NCBI GenBank assembly: GCA_049602155.1
Contig: JBMYRH010000012.1
Span: 62,001-126,000 of the forward strand
Source: JBMYRH01 sp049602155
GTDB taxonomy: Bacteria > Myxococcota_A > UBA9042 > PHBI01 > JBMYRH01
Direction: 5' to 3'
Length of the DNA stretch: 64,000 bases
The position numbers were made by a program, and so were the translations under genes. The notes beneath the pieces are model-generated. The model did not search any database. It was given only the letters and a program-made list of their open reading frames with translations, and was not told where the DNA came from. This document shows positions 51,251 to 60,268 of this stretch, in pieces (position 1 is the stretch's first letter; each line of letters opens with the position of its first letter).

Positions 51251-53803
51251 ATGCGGAAGTCGTGGCTGGTTGCGTACGCGTTGGTCTTCGGTTTGATCGC
51301 CGGCTGCGCAGAGCGCTACGCAGCCCCGGTGACTGAGGGCCGCGATCTGCGCTTGAGCATCCTCCACACCACCGACATCCACTCGCGCCTGTTGCCTTAT
51401 GACATGCAGGTGCTGGCGGGTGACTCGAAGCTCGGGCTCAAGCAAGAGAACGGACCCTTCGGTGGCATTGCGCGGGTCGCGCACGTTATCAAGCGAGAGC
51501 GCGCCCGCGCCGGCCGCTCGATCCACGTCGACAGCGGTGATTGCTTTCAAGGCGCCCCGATCTTCAACGCGTTCCTGGGCGAGATCGAGCAGCGCGCGAT
51601 GTCGCTCCTGCGCCCCGACGCTGTCGTCATTGGCAACCACGAGTTCGATGAGGGCATCAAAAACTATGCGACGCAGCTGAAACGCTGGGCGACCTACCCC
51701 GTCGTCGCGGCGAACTACCTCTTCGAGCCCGATGAGCCGCTGGGGAAGATCGCGAAGCCTGTGGAGATCGTGAATGCCGACGGCATGAAGATCGGCATCA
51801 TCGGGGTCGCGAACTTCTCGTCGATCTCGTCGATCACCGACATCGGTAACTCGTTGAACCTCGTGCCTATGGAGATCCACACCGTCGTCCAAGACTGGAT
51901 CGACATCCTGCGCCCTCACGTCGACCTCATCGTCGCCGTGAGCCACGCTGGGCTCGGCGAAGACGAGGAGCTGATCCAAGCGACAGAGGGCCTCGACATC
52001 ATCATGGGGGGCCACCTCCACATCGTGTTGAACCCGCCGAAGGTCGTGAAAGACAAGTCCGGGCGTGACGTGATCCTCGCCCACTCTGGCGCCTTCGCGA
52101 AGTTCGTCGGGCGCCTCGACGTCGTCGTCCGTGATGGCGACGTCGTCGCCCACGATTACCAAGTCTTCCCGGTGGACTCGACCATCCCCCAAGACGCGGA
52201 GATGGTGGAACTCGTCGAGCCTTATCGGGCCAAGCTGCATCAGCTCATCGACCTCGACAGCGTCTACGGGTTCGCCACCAAGATGATCCGCCGCTTTGAC
52301 TTCGCCGGTGGGGACTCACCGTTAGGGAACCTCGTCGCCGAGGGGATCCGGCAGTACGCCCGAGCCGACTTCGCGATCACGAACTCCCTGGGCATCCGAA
52401 CGGACATCACCCCGGGCGCCATCACCCTCGATCAGCTCTACAACGTCTTCCCGTTCAATAACTACGTGACGTCGATGTACCTCTCTGGGGCGGATGTGCA
52501 GTCGCTTTTGGACTTCGCGACGCGGCGCGCCGCCGGCCGTGGCTGCATCACCCAGATCCAGGTCTCCGGCGTGGAATTCGTCATGGACTGCCGCGGACCC
52601 TTTGAGGGGTGCGAACCCGAATGTCCCCCACGCGCCACCGACGTCTTCTTCCGCGATTGCACCGGGGAGGTCGAGCAGACTCCCGTCCTCTGTAGCGCGA
52701 CCTCGGAGTGCGGAGAGGGAGAAGAATGCTGCGCGGAGGGCGCCTTGCGCGCCGGGACATGCACTGGCGCCGGGCGATGTGAAGATCCCTGTACACGGGT
52801 GCCGCTGGACCTGACCTCGGTCTACGAGATGGCGACCAACGACTACATCGCCCGTGGCGGCTCAGGGTTCTCCGTGTTGAAGGTGAACAACACGCAGGTT
52901 GTGACCGACGTCGCCCTGCGGGACGCGGTGCTCGAGACGGTCATTCGAAGCCCGGTGTGCGTCGAAGAATGTAGGGATCCCGAGCACGGCAACTTCGTGC
53001 TCGAGGGCTGCACGGGCTATGCACGCTGCGTAGAGGACCTAACGGCGTTCTACACGCGCCGTCGGTGTCATCGCGTGGGCGAGACGACGACCGGGGAGAC
53101 CGAGCGTGTCTCGGAGTGCGCGATCGATCTCGGCAGCGGCTGCGACGCCGCCACCGAGTGCATGACGCTCGGGGACTGCACCGACGCGACGTGCCAGAGC
53201 TGCACGTCCAGCGACGAGTGCTCGGACTCCGAGACGTGTATGGAGGGCTGGTGTCGCTTTAACCGGATCGCCTGCTCAGACAATCTATGTCAGCGACTCT
53301 GTGACTCTGACGCGGACTGCCCAGGGGCCTCAGCGGTCGCTGGGACGGGTCAAGCCCTCTGTATTGGCGGTCGTTGCCAGCCTCGCCAGGGCTCTGCGTG
53401 TGAGCGCGACACCGACTGCTTGAATGTCGATGAGAGCTGCTCGGGCGGTGACTGCACCGCATGCACCAGCGCGTCGGACTGTGCAGAGGGGACGCAATGT
53501 CTCCGAGGGGCCTGTGTCGTGTTGCCGGCGTCTTGCGTCGATTACCGTTGCAGGGTGCGCTGCGAAGGTGACAGCGAATGCTTCAGCGGCGAAGCGTGCC
53601 GCGAGGGCGTCTGTGTCCCCCAGGTGTGCGACGCCGACATCGATCGAGAGTCGGCGTGCGAGGCCTGGGCCCATTGGCGCGCCATGTCGCGCTGCTTGGC
53701 GGTCCCCTGCCCAGAGGCGGAGGGTGACGGGCGCATCGAGCGCATCCTGCCTGCGAATCTGTCTGACATCCCCCTGGCGGACGATATTGATGATGACCAG
53801 TAA
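51251..53803 (+). CDS. 5'-nucleotidase/UshA-like lipoprotein with Cys-rich C-terminal extension
   Basis: ATG 51251 follows GGAGAG; the frame upstream overlaps the protease gene. Lipobox LIAGC gives Cys19. The metallophosphatase domain has D42-I-H44 (HTTDIHSR), VDSGDCFQG, N129-H130 (GNHEFDEG) and GGHLH. The 5'-nucleotidase C-terminal domain has SPLGNLVAEGIR, NVFPFNNYV and NDYIARGGSGFSV. About 250 extra residues follow, with five or more disulfide-type modules (CGEGEECCAEG, CTSSDECSDSETC, CDSDADCPGA). UshA hydrolyses nucleotides outside the cytoplasm. It overlaps the next lipoprotein gene by 14 bp. Confidence 0.9.
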   Translation: MRKSWLVAYALVFGLIAGCAERYAAPVTEGRDLRLSILHTTDIHSRLLPYDMQVLAGDSKLGLKQENGPFGGIARVAHVIKRERARAGRSIHVDSGDCFQGAPIFNAFLGEIEQRAMSLLRPDAVVIGNHEFDEGIKNYATQLKRWATYPVVAANYLFEPDEPLGKIAKPVEIVNADGMKIGIIGVANFSSISSITDIGNSLNLVPMEIHTVVQDWIDILRPHVDLIVAVSHAGLGEDEELIQATEGLDIIMGGHLHIVLNPPKVVKDKSGRDVILAHSGAFAKFVGRLDVVVRDGDVVAHDYQVFPVDSTIPQDAEMVELVEPYRAKLHQLIDLDSVYGFATKMIRRFDFAGGDSPLGNLVAEGIRQYARADFAITNSLGIRTDITPGAITLDQLYNVFPFNNYVTSMYLSGADVQSLLDFATRRAAGRGCITQIQVSGVEFVMDCRGPFEGCEPECPPRATDVFFRDCTGEVEQTPVLCSATSECGEGEECCAEGALRAGTCTGAGRCEDPCTRVPLDLTSVYEMATNDYIARGGSGFSVLKVNNTQVVTDVALRDAVLETVIRSPVCVEECRDPEHGNFVLEGCTGYARCVEDLTAFYTRRRCHRVGETTTGETERVSECAIDLGSGCDAATECMTLGDCTDATCQSCTSSDECSDSETCMEGWCRFNRIACSDNLCQRLCDSDADCPGASAVAGTGQALCIGGRCQPRQGSACERDTDCLNVDESCSGGDCTACTSASDCAEGTQCLRGACVVLPASCVDYRCRVRCEGDSECFSGEACREGVCVPQVCDADIDRESACEAWAHWRAMSRCLAVPCPEAEGDGRIERILPANLSDIPLADDIDDDQ

Positions 53804-55430
53804 CGCTACACCATGGAGGCTTTGTATCGCCCTGAGCTTCATGACGGGGTGCGTGGTCGATCATCCGCTCTTGAACGACGTCATGAGCTTTGAGGTCGTC
53901 TTAGCCGACAGTGGTGAAGTGCAGGAGACCGGCAGTGACGCTGATCGTCTGCCCTTCGTCGCGGGCGAGGCGTGCTTGAGCGACGCCGGGTGCCCGGACG
54001 GTCAGGTCTGCGTCATTGGGACCGAGGGGCGCATTTGCGCCAAGCGGTACTTGTTCGACGTGACCGCTTATGGTCGCGATGGCTTGCCGTTCCCTTACGA
54101 GGGGCCCGTCTCGGTGCGCGTCACCCCTGGGGTCGTCGCTGACGGCAAGGTGAGCTACGCCATGGTCGACGGCAAGCTCGAGGGCGTCGAGGTCTTCCTG
54201 CTCCGGAGCTTCGGCCACGCTCACGTCTGGTTTGAAGTGGACGGCTACCTCGCGCGCCCAGAGGACGCGGAGTACGGCCAATGCTCGGATGGGATCGACA
54301 ATGACGCCAATGGCCTGGTCGACCTCGCAGACCCCGGGTGCTTGGACGCGACCGATGACATCGAGGCGCCTGTCAGCTTCGTGAGCGGCGTCTCCCCGAG
54401 CCTCTGGTTCGCCGATCCAACCCTGCGCGACCTTCAGCACGCTGACCCGATCATGATCTCCACCAGCCCGCTCGTGGGTGAGCAAGTCCACATCACTCAG
54501 GGCAACCTCGTCGTCAGCAACGTCGTCAACAACGGCTTTTACGTCATCGACCTTGATGGGAACACGGCGGGCGACCTCTTCACCTCGCTGTTCGTCTTCA
54601 CGTACTCCAAGCCCAAGGGGCCGATCTTGCCAGGGGACTCCCTGCCGACGCCGGTGAAGTATGGCGACAAGATCTGTGGCTTCTCCGGCGCTGTCCAAGA
54701 GCACGTCGGCCACACGCAGGTGGTCTTCCCGACCTTCGAGGTCTACTGGGAGACAGAGGACGGCGAGACCAACCCGGCGTGCGACGACTTCCCCGGCCTG
54801 GACCTGTCGACGGGCGTCCCGGAGCCTTGGGACGTGACCGACCTCCTGGTCCGAGAAGACCGCAGCGCTGACCGCACCGAGTACCTCGGCAACGTCTGGC
54901 AAAACAGCCAGCTCCTAGAGGCCCATGAGTCCAACCTCGTGACCTTCGCGGATGTGCAGCTCTCCACCCGCTTCATCGCCTGCGATCGTAACGGAGACGG
55001 TGCCATCGCCGACGACGACGAGAAGGCCTGTCGGAAGGCCTGCACAGAGGACGAAGGAGGGGCGATCTGCACCGACCTAGAGGGCTACTTCGAGTTCGCT
55101 CAGTACGCAGGGTGGGTCGGCCAGGACAAGAAGAAGATCTACGGCTCAGTTGCCCTAGCCGCGACCTTCAAGCCGCTCGACATCACCACCATCGGCGGAC
55201 CGGATCTCTCCGGGCGCTGTGAGGTGGGCATCACCGACAAGGGCTTCGTGGAGTACCTCTGCGAGCCCTCGACCTTGGAGCGCCTCACGGGGTCGCTTCG
55301 TCATATCTACCTTTGCGGCAGCTACGGCACCGAGGACACCTGCGATCTGCAGTTCTGGGTGATCGATCCGCGCTTTGACGAAGACGTCGTCGAAGCGCAG
55401 CCGCAAGCTGGGAGCGTCTCCAATGACTAG
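53790..55430 (+). CDS. Lipoprotein of the nucleotidase operon, function unknown
   Basis: Starts at ATG 53790 (or 53793) inside the nucleotidase end; the longer upstream frame is a shadow. The 546-residue product has lipobox FMTGC, a short Cys motif (CPDGQVC), then a beta-rich segment and QCSDGIDNDANGLVDLADPGC, an Asp-rich calcium-like motif frequent in myxobacterial surface proteins. The remaining 370 residues have scattered Cys and no recognised domain. It overlaps the beta-barrel gene by 8 bp, so the three genes should be made together. Confidence 0.8.
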   Translation: MMTSNATPWRLCIALSFMTGCVVDHPLLNDVMSFEVVLADSGEVQETGSDADRLPFVAGEACLSDAGCPDGQVCVIGTEGRICAKRYLFDVTAYGRDGLPFPYEGPVSVRVTPGVVADGKVSYAMVDGKLEGVEVFLLRSFGHAHVWFEVDGYLARPEDAEYGQCSDGIDNDANGLVDLADPGCLDATDDIEAPVSFVSGVSPSLWFADPTLRDLQHADPIMISTSPLVGEQVHITQGNLVVSNVVNNGFYVIDLDGNTAGDLFTSLFVFTYSKPKGPILPGDSLPTPVKYGDKICGFSGAVQEHVGHTQVVFPTFEVYWETEDGETNPACDDFPGLDLSTGVPEPWDVTDLLVREDRSADRTEYLGNVWQNSQLLEAHESNLVTFADVQLSTRFIACDRNGDGAIADDDEKACRKACTEDEGGAICTDLEGYFEFAQYAGWVGQDKKKIYGSVALAATFKPLDITTIGGPDLSGRCEVGITDKGFVEYLCEPSTLERLTGSLRHIYLCGSYGTEDTCDLQFWVIDPRFDEDVVEAQPQAGSVSND

Positions 55431-57201
55431 AACCCTCTTCATCGTGCTCATCGCGCTGAGCTTCAGCAGCTCGGCGTTCGCTCAGGGTGCCCCTGACGCG
55501 CCCCCGGCTCCGGACACCGTGGACGCCCCAGCGCCCTCCCCAGCGCCCGCTGAGCGTACCGTGCTGCTGCCGCCACCTGAGCCGGTCTGCACACCGAGCT
55601 GTGCGCCGAACGCTTGCATGATTGATGACGGCTGCGGCGGCACCTGCGCCTGCGATGACGGTGTCTCTTGTGTCGACGGTGTGTGCACTGCTCCGGAGTC
55701 GAAGGTCGTCGCAGATGATGCGGGGAGCGAGATCTTCGACCGTGTCCTGATTCAGCTCAACTGGGGCGACGACAACTTACTCCTCGGCTCGGGCGAGACC
55801 CGCGAGAACAGCCCTGACCCGAACTTCAGCCGATGCGCTCGGACCCAAATCGACGGCGTCACCGGAAAGGATTGCTCCCAGGGCACGAGCCGCTTGGGGC
55901 TCTACAAATCTGTGGACATCGGCGACGGGTTCACTGCCGCAGGCGCTCTGGTGCTCGGCTTGGGGGTCGTGACCGACCCTGAGAGCTCCAAAGCGGGCAA
56001 CGTCAGCCTCTATGACTTGGGCTCCTACTTGCGCCTGGACAAGGCCTTCAGTGACACGAACTCTATGCAGCTTGAGATGTACCCCGTGGATGCGCGCCCG
56101 ATGAAGCTGGGCTTTCACCCAGACATCGAGTGGGGGACCAAGGACGAGTTCCCGGAGAACTTCCGCCGTGGTGCCGCCCCTGGCCTCAAGCTCGGCTTCA
56201 AGGCGGGGGGCTTCTATGCCTTCGCCGGCGCCAAGACGGCGCTCATCAAGTCGCCGCTGGAGATCGAGCTGGCGAGTGACATCGGCAACCGCATCCTCTT
56301 CTCGACGCGCACCTTCTACGGTGCCCTCGGTGGTTTAGGGCTCGACCTCCCAAAGGCGGGCCTCAGCATCGAAGCCAACGGCGGCTTCTTCCACAAAGGT
56401 ACGCTCACCAAAGAGGGCGTCCTAGGTAAGGACATCTTCAGTGGCGGTGGCTCTCTGCGCGTCGGTTACCGACAGGGTCTGCCGATCGGCTTGCGCATCG
56501 ACTCGAGCCTCTACCAGCGCACCGTGGCAGGCGCTCAGGCGGTCGAGAAGGAGGCCTATGACGGCTCCTTTGCGATGGCCGCGACGGCTGAGGGCACGCT
56601 CCAAGTTCAGAACCTGAGCGACTTCGAGCAGCCGGGGTCGACCGACTTAGAGTGGGCCTATGCAGGTCACCTCGGCATGAAGTTCAAGCTCTCCGACTTG
56701 CGCTTGCATGTGGAGGCACGGATGCGAAGCCTGACGCACATCACTGCTCAGGTGCCCGGCTTCTTCCCCTACACGACCATCCCCGAGAACGCTGAGACCG
56801 TCCCCGAGCTGCAGGGCCTAGTCTCCGTCGATTACCGCATGGGCAACGTCACCTTGGCGGTCACGGGTGGCGTGAGGATGCCGTCGACGTACCGTGGGTT
56901 GGCCCCGACGGGCGCGGGCGAGGACGCCGCCAGCGCAGGTGTCCGCACCGTGGTCGTCAGCGAGGCCGACGCGGGCGGCTGGTACATCTTACCCGCGGGC
57001 ATCGACGCTCAGCTCGTCGGCTGGGGTGAGCTCGGCTTGAAGTGGCACCCTGCGCCTGAGTTCGCGCTCATGGGAGAGCTCCTCTATGGCCACGATGGTA
57101 ACCGCACCCAGGTGGAGCGTGACTCGTCGGGCCACGCGATCCGCGTGTTCACGCAGCCCCACATCTTGGGCATCAACTTGCTGGGTCAGTTCCTCTTTTA
57201 G
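55423..57201 (+). CDS. Outer-membrane beta-barrel protein
   Basis: ATG 55423 overlaps the previous coding end. The signal peptide is cut after SSAFA. A Pro-rich linker and one Cys-rich CTPSCAPNACMIDDGCGG module follow. From about residue 110 come amphipathic strands (FTAAGALVLGLGVVT, GLKLGFKAGGFYAFAG, LRVGYRQGLPIGLRID, VTLAVTGGVRMP). The last residue is Phe (GINLLGQFLF), the typical outer-membrane insertion signal. A porin-like or anchoring barrel of 592 residues; substrate unknown. Being with two lipoproteins, it may help display or uptake at the cell surface. Confidence 0.8.
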   Translation: MTRTLFIVLIALSFSSSAFAQGAPDAPPAPDTVDAPAPSPAPAERTVLLPPPEPVCTPSCAPNACMIDDGCGGTCACDDGVSCVDGVCTAPESKVVADDAGSEIFDRVLIQLNWGDDNLLLGSGETRENSPDPNFSRCARTQIDGVTGKDCSQGTSRLGLYKSVDIGDGFTAAGALVLGLGVVTDPESSKAGNVSLYDLGSYLRLDKAFSDTNSMQLEMYPVDARPMKLGFHPDIEWGTKDEFPENFRRGAAPGLKLGFKAGGFYAFAGAKTALIKSPLEIELASDIGNRILFSTRTFYGALGGLGLDLPKAGLSIEANGGFFHKGTLTKEGVLGKDIFSGGGSLRVGYRQGLPIGLRIDSSLYQRTVAGAQAVEKEAYDGSFAMAATAEGTLQVQNLSDFEQPGSTDLEWAYAGHLGMKFKLSDLRLHVEARMRSLTHITAQVPGFFPYTTIPENAETVPELQGLVSVDYRMGNVTLAVTGGVRMPSTYRGLAPTGAGEDAASAGVRTVVVSEADAGGWYILPAGIDAQLVGWGELGLKWHPAPEFALMGELLYGHDGNRTQVERDSSGHAIRVFTQPHILGINLLGQFLF

Positions 57202-57208
57202 AGGCGCC

Positions 57209-58204
57209 TCAGTCGTAGTGCGCGCGGTACCAGTCTACGAAGGCCTTCACGCCGACGGCCAACGGGGTCGCCGGTCGATAGTCGTGGTCCCGCTCTAGGG
57301 CCGTGGTGTCCGCCCATGTGTGGGCCATATCACCGGGCTGCATGGCCATGAGGTTTAAGGTCGCCTTGACCCCGAGGGCAGCCTCGATCTCCGAGATGAA
57401 GTCACGGAGCCCGACCGGGGTACCGTTGCCCAAGTTGTAGAGACGGTAAGGCGCACCCCCCGTCGTGATGGGTGGGGCGCCGACGATGCGCGTCAGGCCC
57501 TCTACGATGTCGCCTACGTAGGTGAAGTCTCGTGACATCTCGCCGTGGTTGTAGACGTCGATGGTCTCGCCCGCGAGGATCTTCTTTGTGAACGAAAAGT
57601 AGGCCATGTCGGGCCTGCCCCAGGGGCCGTAGACCGTGAAGAAGCGGAGCCCGGTGGTCGGCAAGCCATAGAGGTGGCTGTAGGTATGTGCCATCAGCTC
57701 ATTCGCGCGCTTGGTGGCTGCGTAGAGGCTGATAGGCTGGTCGACGCGCTGGTCCGTCTCGAAGGGCACCTCCGTGTTGCCGCCATAGACCGATGAGCTC
57801 GAGGCGTACACGAGGTGCGCCACCTCTTTGGTCCGCGCGACCTCAAGGATGGTCCCAAAGGCGACCAAGTTGCTGTCGATGTAGGCCTTGGGGTTCTCGA
57901 TGGAGTAGCGCACCCCGACTTGTGCAGCGAGGTGCACAATCACGTCGATATCTGTGTCGCTCAGCGCAGCGGCCACCTCCTCGCTGCGCGTCAGGTCCAG
58001 CGCGATGAACCGCAGGCCTGGGTGGGTGGGGCTCGTCTCCGCGTCACCTTGGATGCCGAGCTCAGCGAGGCGCCCTCGCTTGAGGGCAGGGTCGTAGTAG
58101 GCGTTGAGGCTGTCGAGGCCGATCACCGTGTGGCCATCGGCGAGGAGCCGACTGGTGACATGGTAGCCGATGAAGCCTGCAGCACCGGTCACGAGGACGT
58201 TCAC
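57209..58204 (-). CDS. UDP-glucuronate 4-epimerase-like NAD-dependent epimerase
   Basis: A 331-residue short-chain dehydrogenase. The cofactor motif is VTGAAGFIGYHV, then GLDSLNAYYDPALKRGRL, specific for the UDP-glucuronate 4-epimerase branch. The active site has SSSVYGG and YAATKRANE (Tyr-x3-Lys). The likely reaction converts UDP-glucuronate to UDP-galacturonate for a surface polysaccharide. It overlaps the CapD-type gene by ATGA and ends 7 bases after the convergent barrel gene. Confidence 0.9.
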   Translation of the reverse strand: MNVLVTGAAGFIGYHVTSRLLADGHTVIGLDSLNAYYDPALKRGRLAELGIQGDAETSPTHPGLRFIALDLTRSEEVAAALSDTDIDVIVHLAAQVGVRYSIENPKAYIDSNLVAFGTILEVARTKEVAHLVYASSSSVYGGNTEVPFETDQRVDQPISLYAATKRANELMAHTYSHLYGLPTTGLRFFTVYGPWGRPDMAYFSFTKKILAGETIDVYNHGEMSRDFTYVGDIVEGLTRIVGAPPITTGGAPYRLYNLGNGTPVGLRDFISEIEAALGVKATLNLMAMQPGDMAHTWADTTALERDHDYRPATPLAVGVKAFVDWYRAHYD

Positions 58205-60150
58205 GGCATCTGCTCGCTGGGCGTCAATGAGGCTGCCGCAAGGGGCTCAGCGCCTGATTTGGCGTCATGTGCCTCGCTGCGGGCGTCCTCTTGCATCTCG
58301 GGTACGATGGCCGTCAGGGCGCCCAAGACCTCATCCCGGTCGCGGGCTTGCAGGCAGTCCCTCAGGGAGTCGACTTGCCGCTTCACGTCCTTGAACGGGG
58401 CGGGCTGCAGTCGGCCGGTGAAGATCTTGGGGTGCCGTGTCTTGTCCATTTTCTCGGCGTCAAAGCCGATCTCCTCGAAGAGCTTCTCTCCGGGGCGGAC
58501 GCCTGTGAAGGTGATAGGGATGTCGACGTCGGGCTCAAGGCCGCTGAGCTTGATCAGGTCCCGGGCGAGGTCGACGATGTGGACGGGCTCACCCATGTCG
58601 AGGACGAAGATCTCGCCGCCGTCGCCCATGGCGCCTGCCTGCATGACGAGCTGGCTCGCCTCGGGGATCGTCATGAAGTAGCGGGTCATCTTCGGGTGGG
58701 TCACAGTCACTGGGCCACCGGCCTCGATCTGCGCTTGGAAGATCGGGACGACGCTCCCGGCGGAGCCCAGGACGTTGCCGAACCGCACGGCCACGAAGCG
58801 CGTGGCGCTCGTCTGCGCCATGGCCTGGATGTAGATCTCGGCGACGCGCTTGGTCGCCCCCATCACCGACGTCGGATTCACAGCCTTGTCGGTGCTCACC
58901 ATCACGAAGCTCTCGACGCCGTATTTGTCGGCTGCGTCGGCCATCCTTCGCGTGCCAATGACGTTGTTGCGGATCGCCTCGCCTGGGTTCTCCTCGACCA
59001 AGGGCACATGCTTGTGCGCAGCAGCGTGGAAGATGACGTGAGGGCGCCAACGTTCCAAGGTGTCTTCGACGCGGTCGGCGTCTGTCACGTCTCCGAGGGC
59101 AGCAATGATCTCAAGCTCACCAAAGGACTGGCGCAGCTCCCTTAAGATGTTGAAGAGCGCCGGCTCGGCGCGCTCGAAGAGCACGATCCGCTTAGGCTTC
59201 AGTCGTGCGACTTGTCGGCAGATTTCGCTGCCAATCGAGCCCCCCGCGCCGGTCACCATCACGCTTCGATTGGAGAGGAACTGACCGACGAGGTCCTCCT
59301 CTAACACGACGGCATCTCGGCCCAAGAGGTCGTCGATTTGGACGGGGCGAATGGCGCTCAACGCCACTTTGCCATCCAGGATCTCATCGATCCCTGGGAT
59401 GATCTGGACGCGCACGTTGGCCGCTTCGCAGCGACGGACGATGTCTCGGATAGCGCTGCCGCTCGCGGCCGCGATGGTGATGACCACTTGCGCAATGTCA
59501 TGGGTTCGAACCAGGGCAGGGATGTCCTCGGTGGTGCCGAGGACCTTCAACCCATGGATGATCGCGCGCTGCTTGGCGGGGTCGTCATCGACGAAGCCGA
59601 TGGGCGTGATGCCCAGGTTCGGGCGCCCGACGACCTCACGCGCGACCAAGACCCCAGCGGAGCCCGCCCCGATCAAGAGGACGCGCGCTGAGATTTGCCC
59701 ATCCGCCCCCTGGTTCTGTTGCCGCCCTTGGTGCTCGATCCGAAGGCGCCAGAGGGCCCGCACGCCGGTGACCCCAAAGAGCACCAAGATGTAGTCGATG
59801 ATGATGACGCCGTAAGGGAGCATCGCGTACTGCGCCGGGCCCCAGGTGTCGATGAATTGGCCCATCACCGCGCGCATCACGGCCAATGGCACCGCAGAGA
59901 TCGAGGTGGCCAGACCGATCTGCATCACCTCCCGCATGGACACATAGCGCCACGGGAACCGAGGGATACCGAGCAAGCCCATCACGGCGAACTGCCAAAT
60001 GACCACGTAGGGGGTCAGAAACAGCATACGCTTCAGCATCTGCCCCGTGACCTCTCCGTCAAAGCGGATATAGAACGCGGCGAAGAACGCGAGCGTCAGG
60101 ACCAAGAGGTCGACCGTGTGACGGCCGAGGCGGGCGGTGAGCAGCTTCAT
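58201..60150 (-). CDS. CapD/WbpM-type nucleotide-sugar 4,6-dehydratase, membrane-bound
   Basis: A 649-residue protein with four N-terminal membrane helices (LVLTLAFFAAFYIRF, PYVVIWQFAVMGLLGIP and two more), a CoA-binding-like Rossmann part (RVLLIGAGSAGVLVAREV, GFVDDDPAKQR), and the catalytic dehydratase domain. The latter has VTGAGGSIGSEICRQ, ALGDVTDADRVE, HAAAHKHVPL and MVSTDKAVNPTSVMGATKR with the Lys. The enzyme makes a 4-keto-6-deoxy UDP-sugar, usually from UDP-GlcNAc. The aminotransferase at 60269 would use that product. Confidence 0.93.
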   Translation of the reverse strand: MKLLTARLGRHTVDLLVLTLAFFAAFYIRFDGEVTGQMLKRMLFLTPYVVIWQFAVMGLLGIPRFPWRYVSMREVMQIGLATSISAVPLAVMRAVMGQFIDTWGPAQYAMLPYGVIIIDYILVLFGVTGVRALWRLRIEHQGRQQNQGADGQISARVLLIGAGSAGVLVAREVVGRPNLGITPIGFVDDDPAKQRAIIHGLKVLGTTEDIPALVRTHDIAQVVITIAAASGSAIRDIVRRCEAANVRVQIIPGIDEILDGKVALSAIRPVQIDDLLGRDAVVLEEDLVGQFLSNRSVMVTGAGGSIGSEICRQVARLKPKRIVLFERAEPALFNILRELRQSFGELEIIAALGDVTDADRVEDTLERWRPHVIFHAAAHKHVPLVEENPGEAIRNNVIGTRRMADAADKYGVESFVMVSTDKAVNPTSVMGATKRVAEIYIQAMAQTSATRFVAVRFGNVLGSAGSVVPIFQAQIEAGGPVTVTHPKMTRYFMTIPEASQLVMQAGAMGDGGEIFVLDMGEPVHIVDLARDLIKLSGLEPDVDIPITFTGVRPGEKLFEEIGFDAEKMDKTRHPKIFTGRLQPAPFKDVKRQVDSLRDCLQARDRDEVLGALTAIVPEMQEDARSEAHDAKSGAEPLAAASLTPSEQMP

Positions 60151-60213
60151 AATGAGGTTGGTTGCCTCTTTCCGAGCGATTGATCGTGAGAAGTTCGGGG
60201 CGGATTCAAGGCG

Positions 60214-60227
60214 CCCGAAGCTTCGGG
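60214..60227 (-). terminator. Short palindrome after the aminotransferase gene
   Basis: CCCGAAG and CTTCGGG form a perfect 14-bp palindrome 42 bp past the stop codon at 60269. As a hairpin it gives a 5-bp stem and 4-base loop without T-run, so its role as terminator is doubtful. Confidence 0.25.
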
Positions 60228-60268
60228 GTCAAGCTCTCAGGCCCTTGTGCCGGTTTTCCATGCCCAAA

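Noticed and set aside
53424..53789. Upstream extension of the second lipoprotein of the nucleotidase operon
   Set aside because: It lies in the Cys-rich tail of the nucleotidase gene in another frame; the lipobox places the start at 53790 or 53793.
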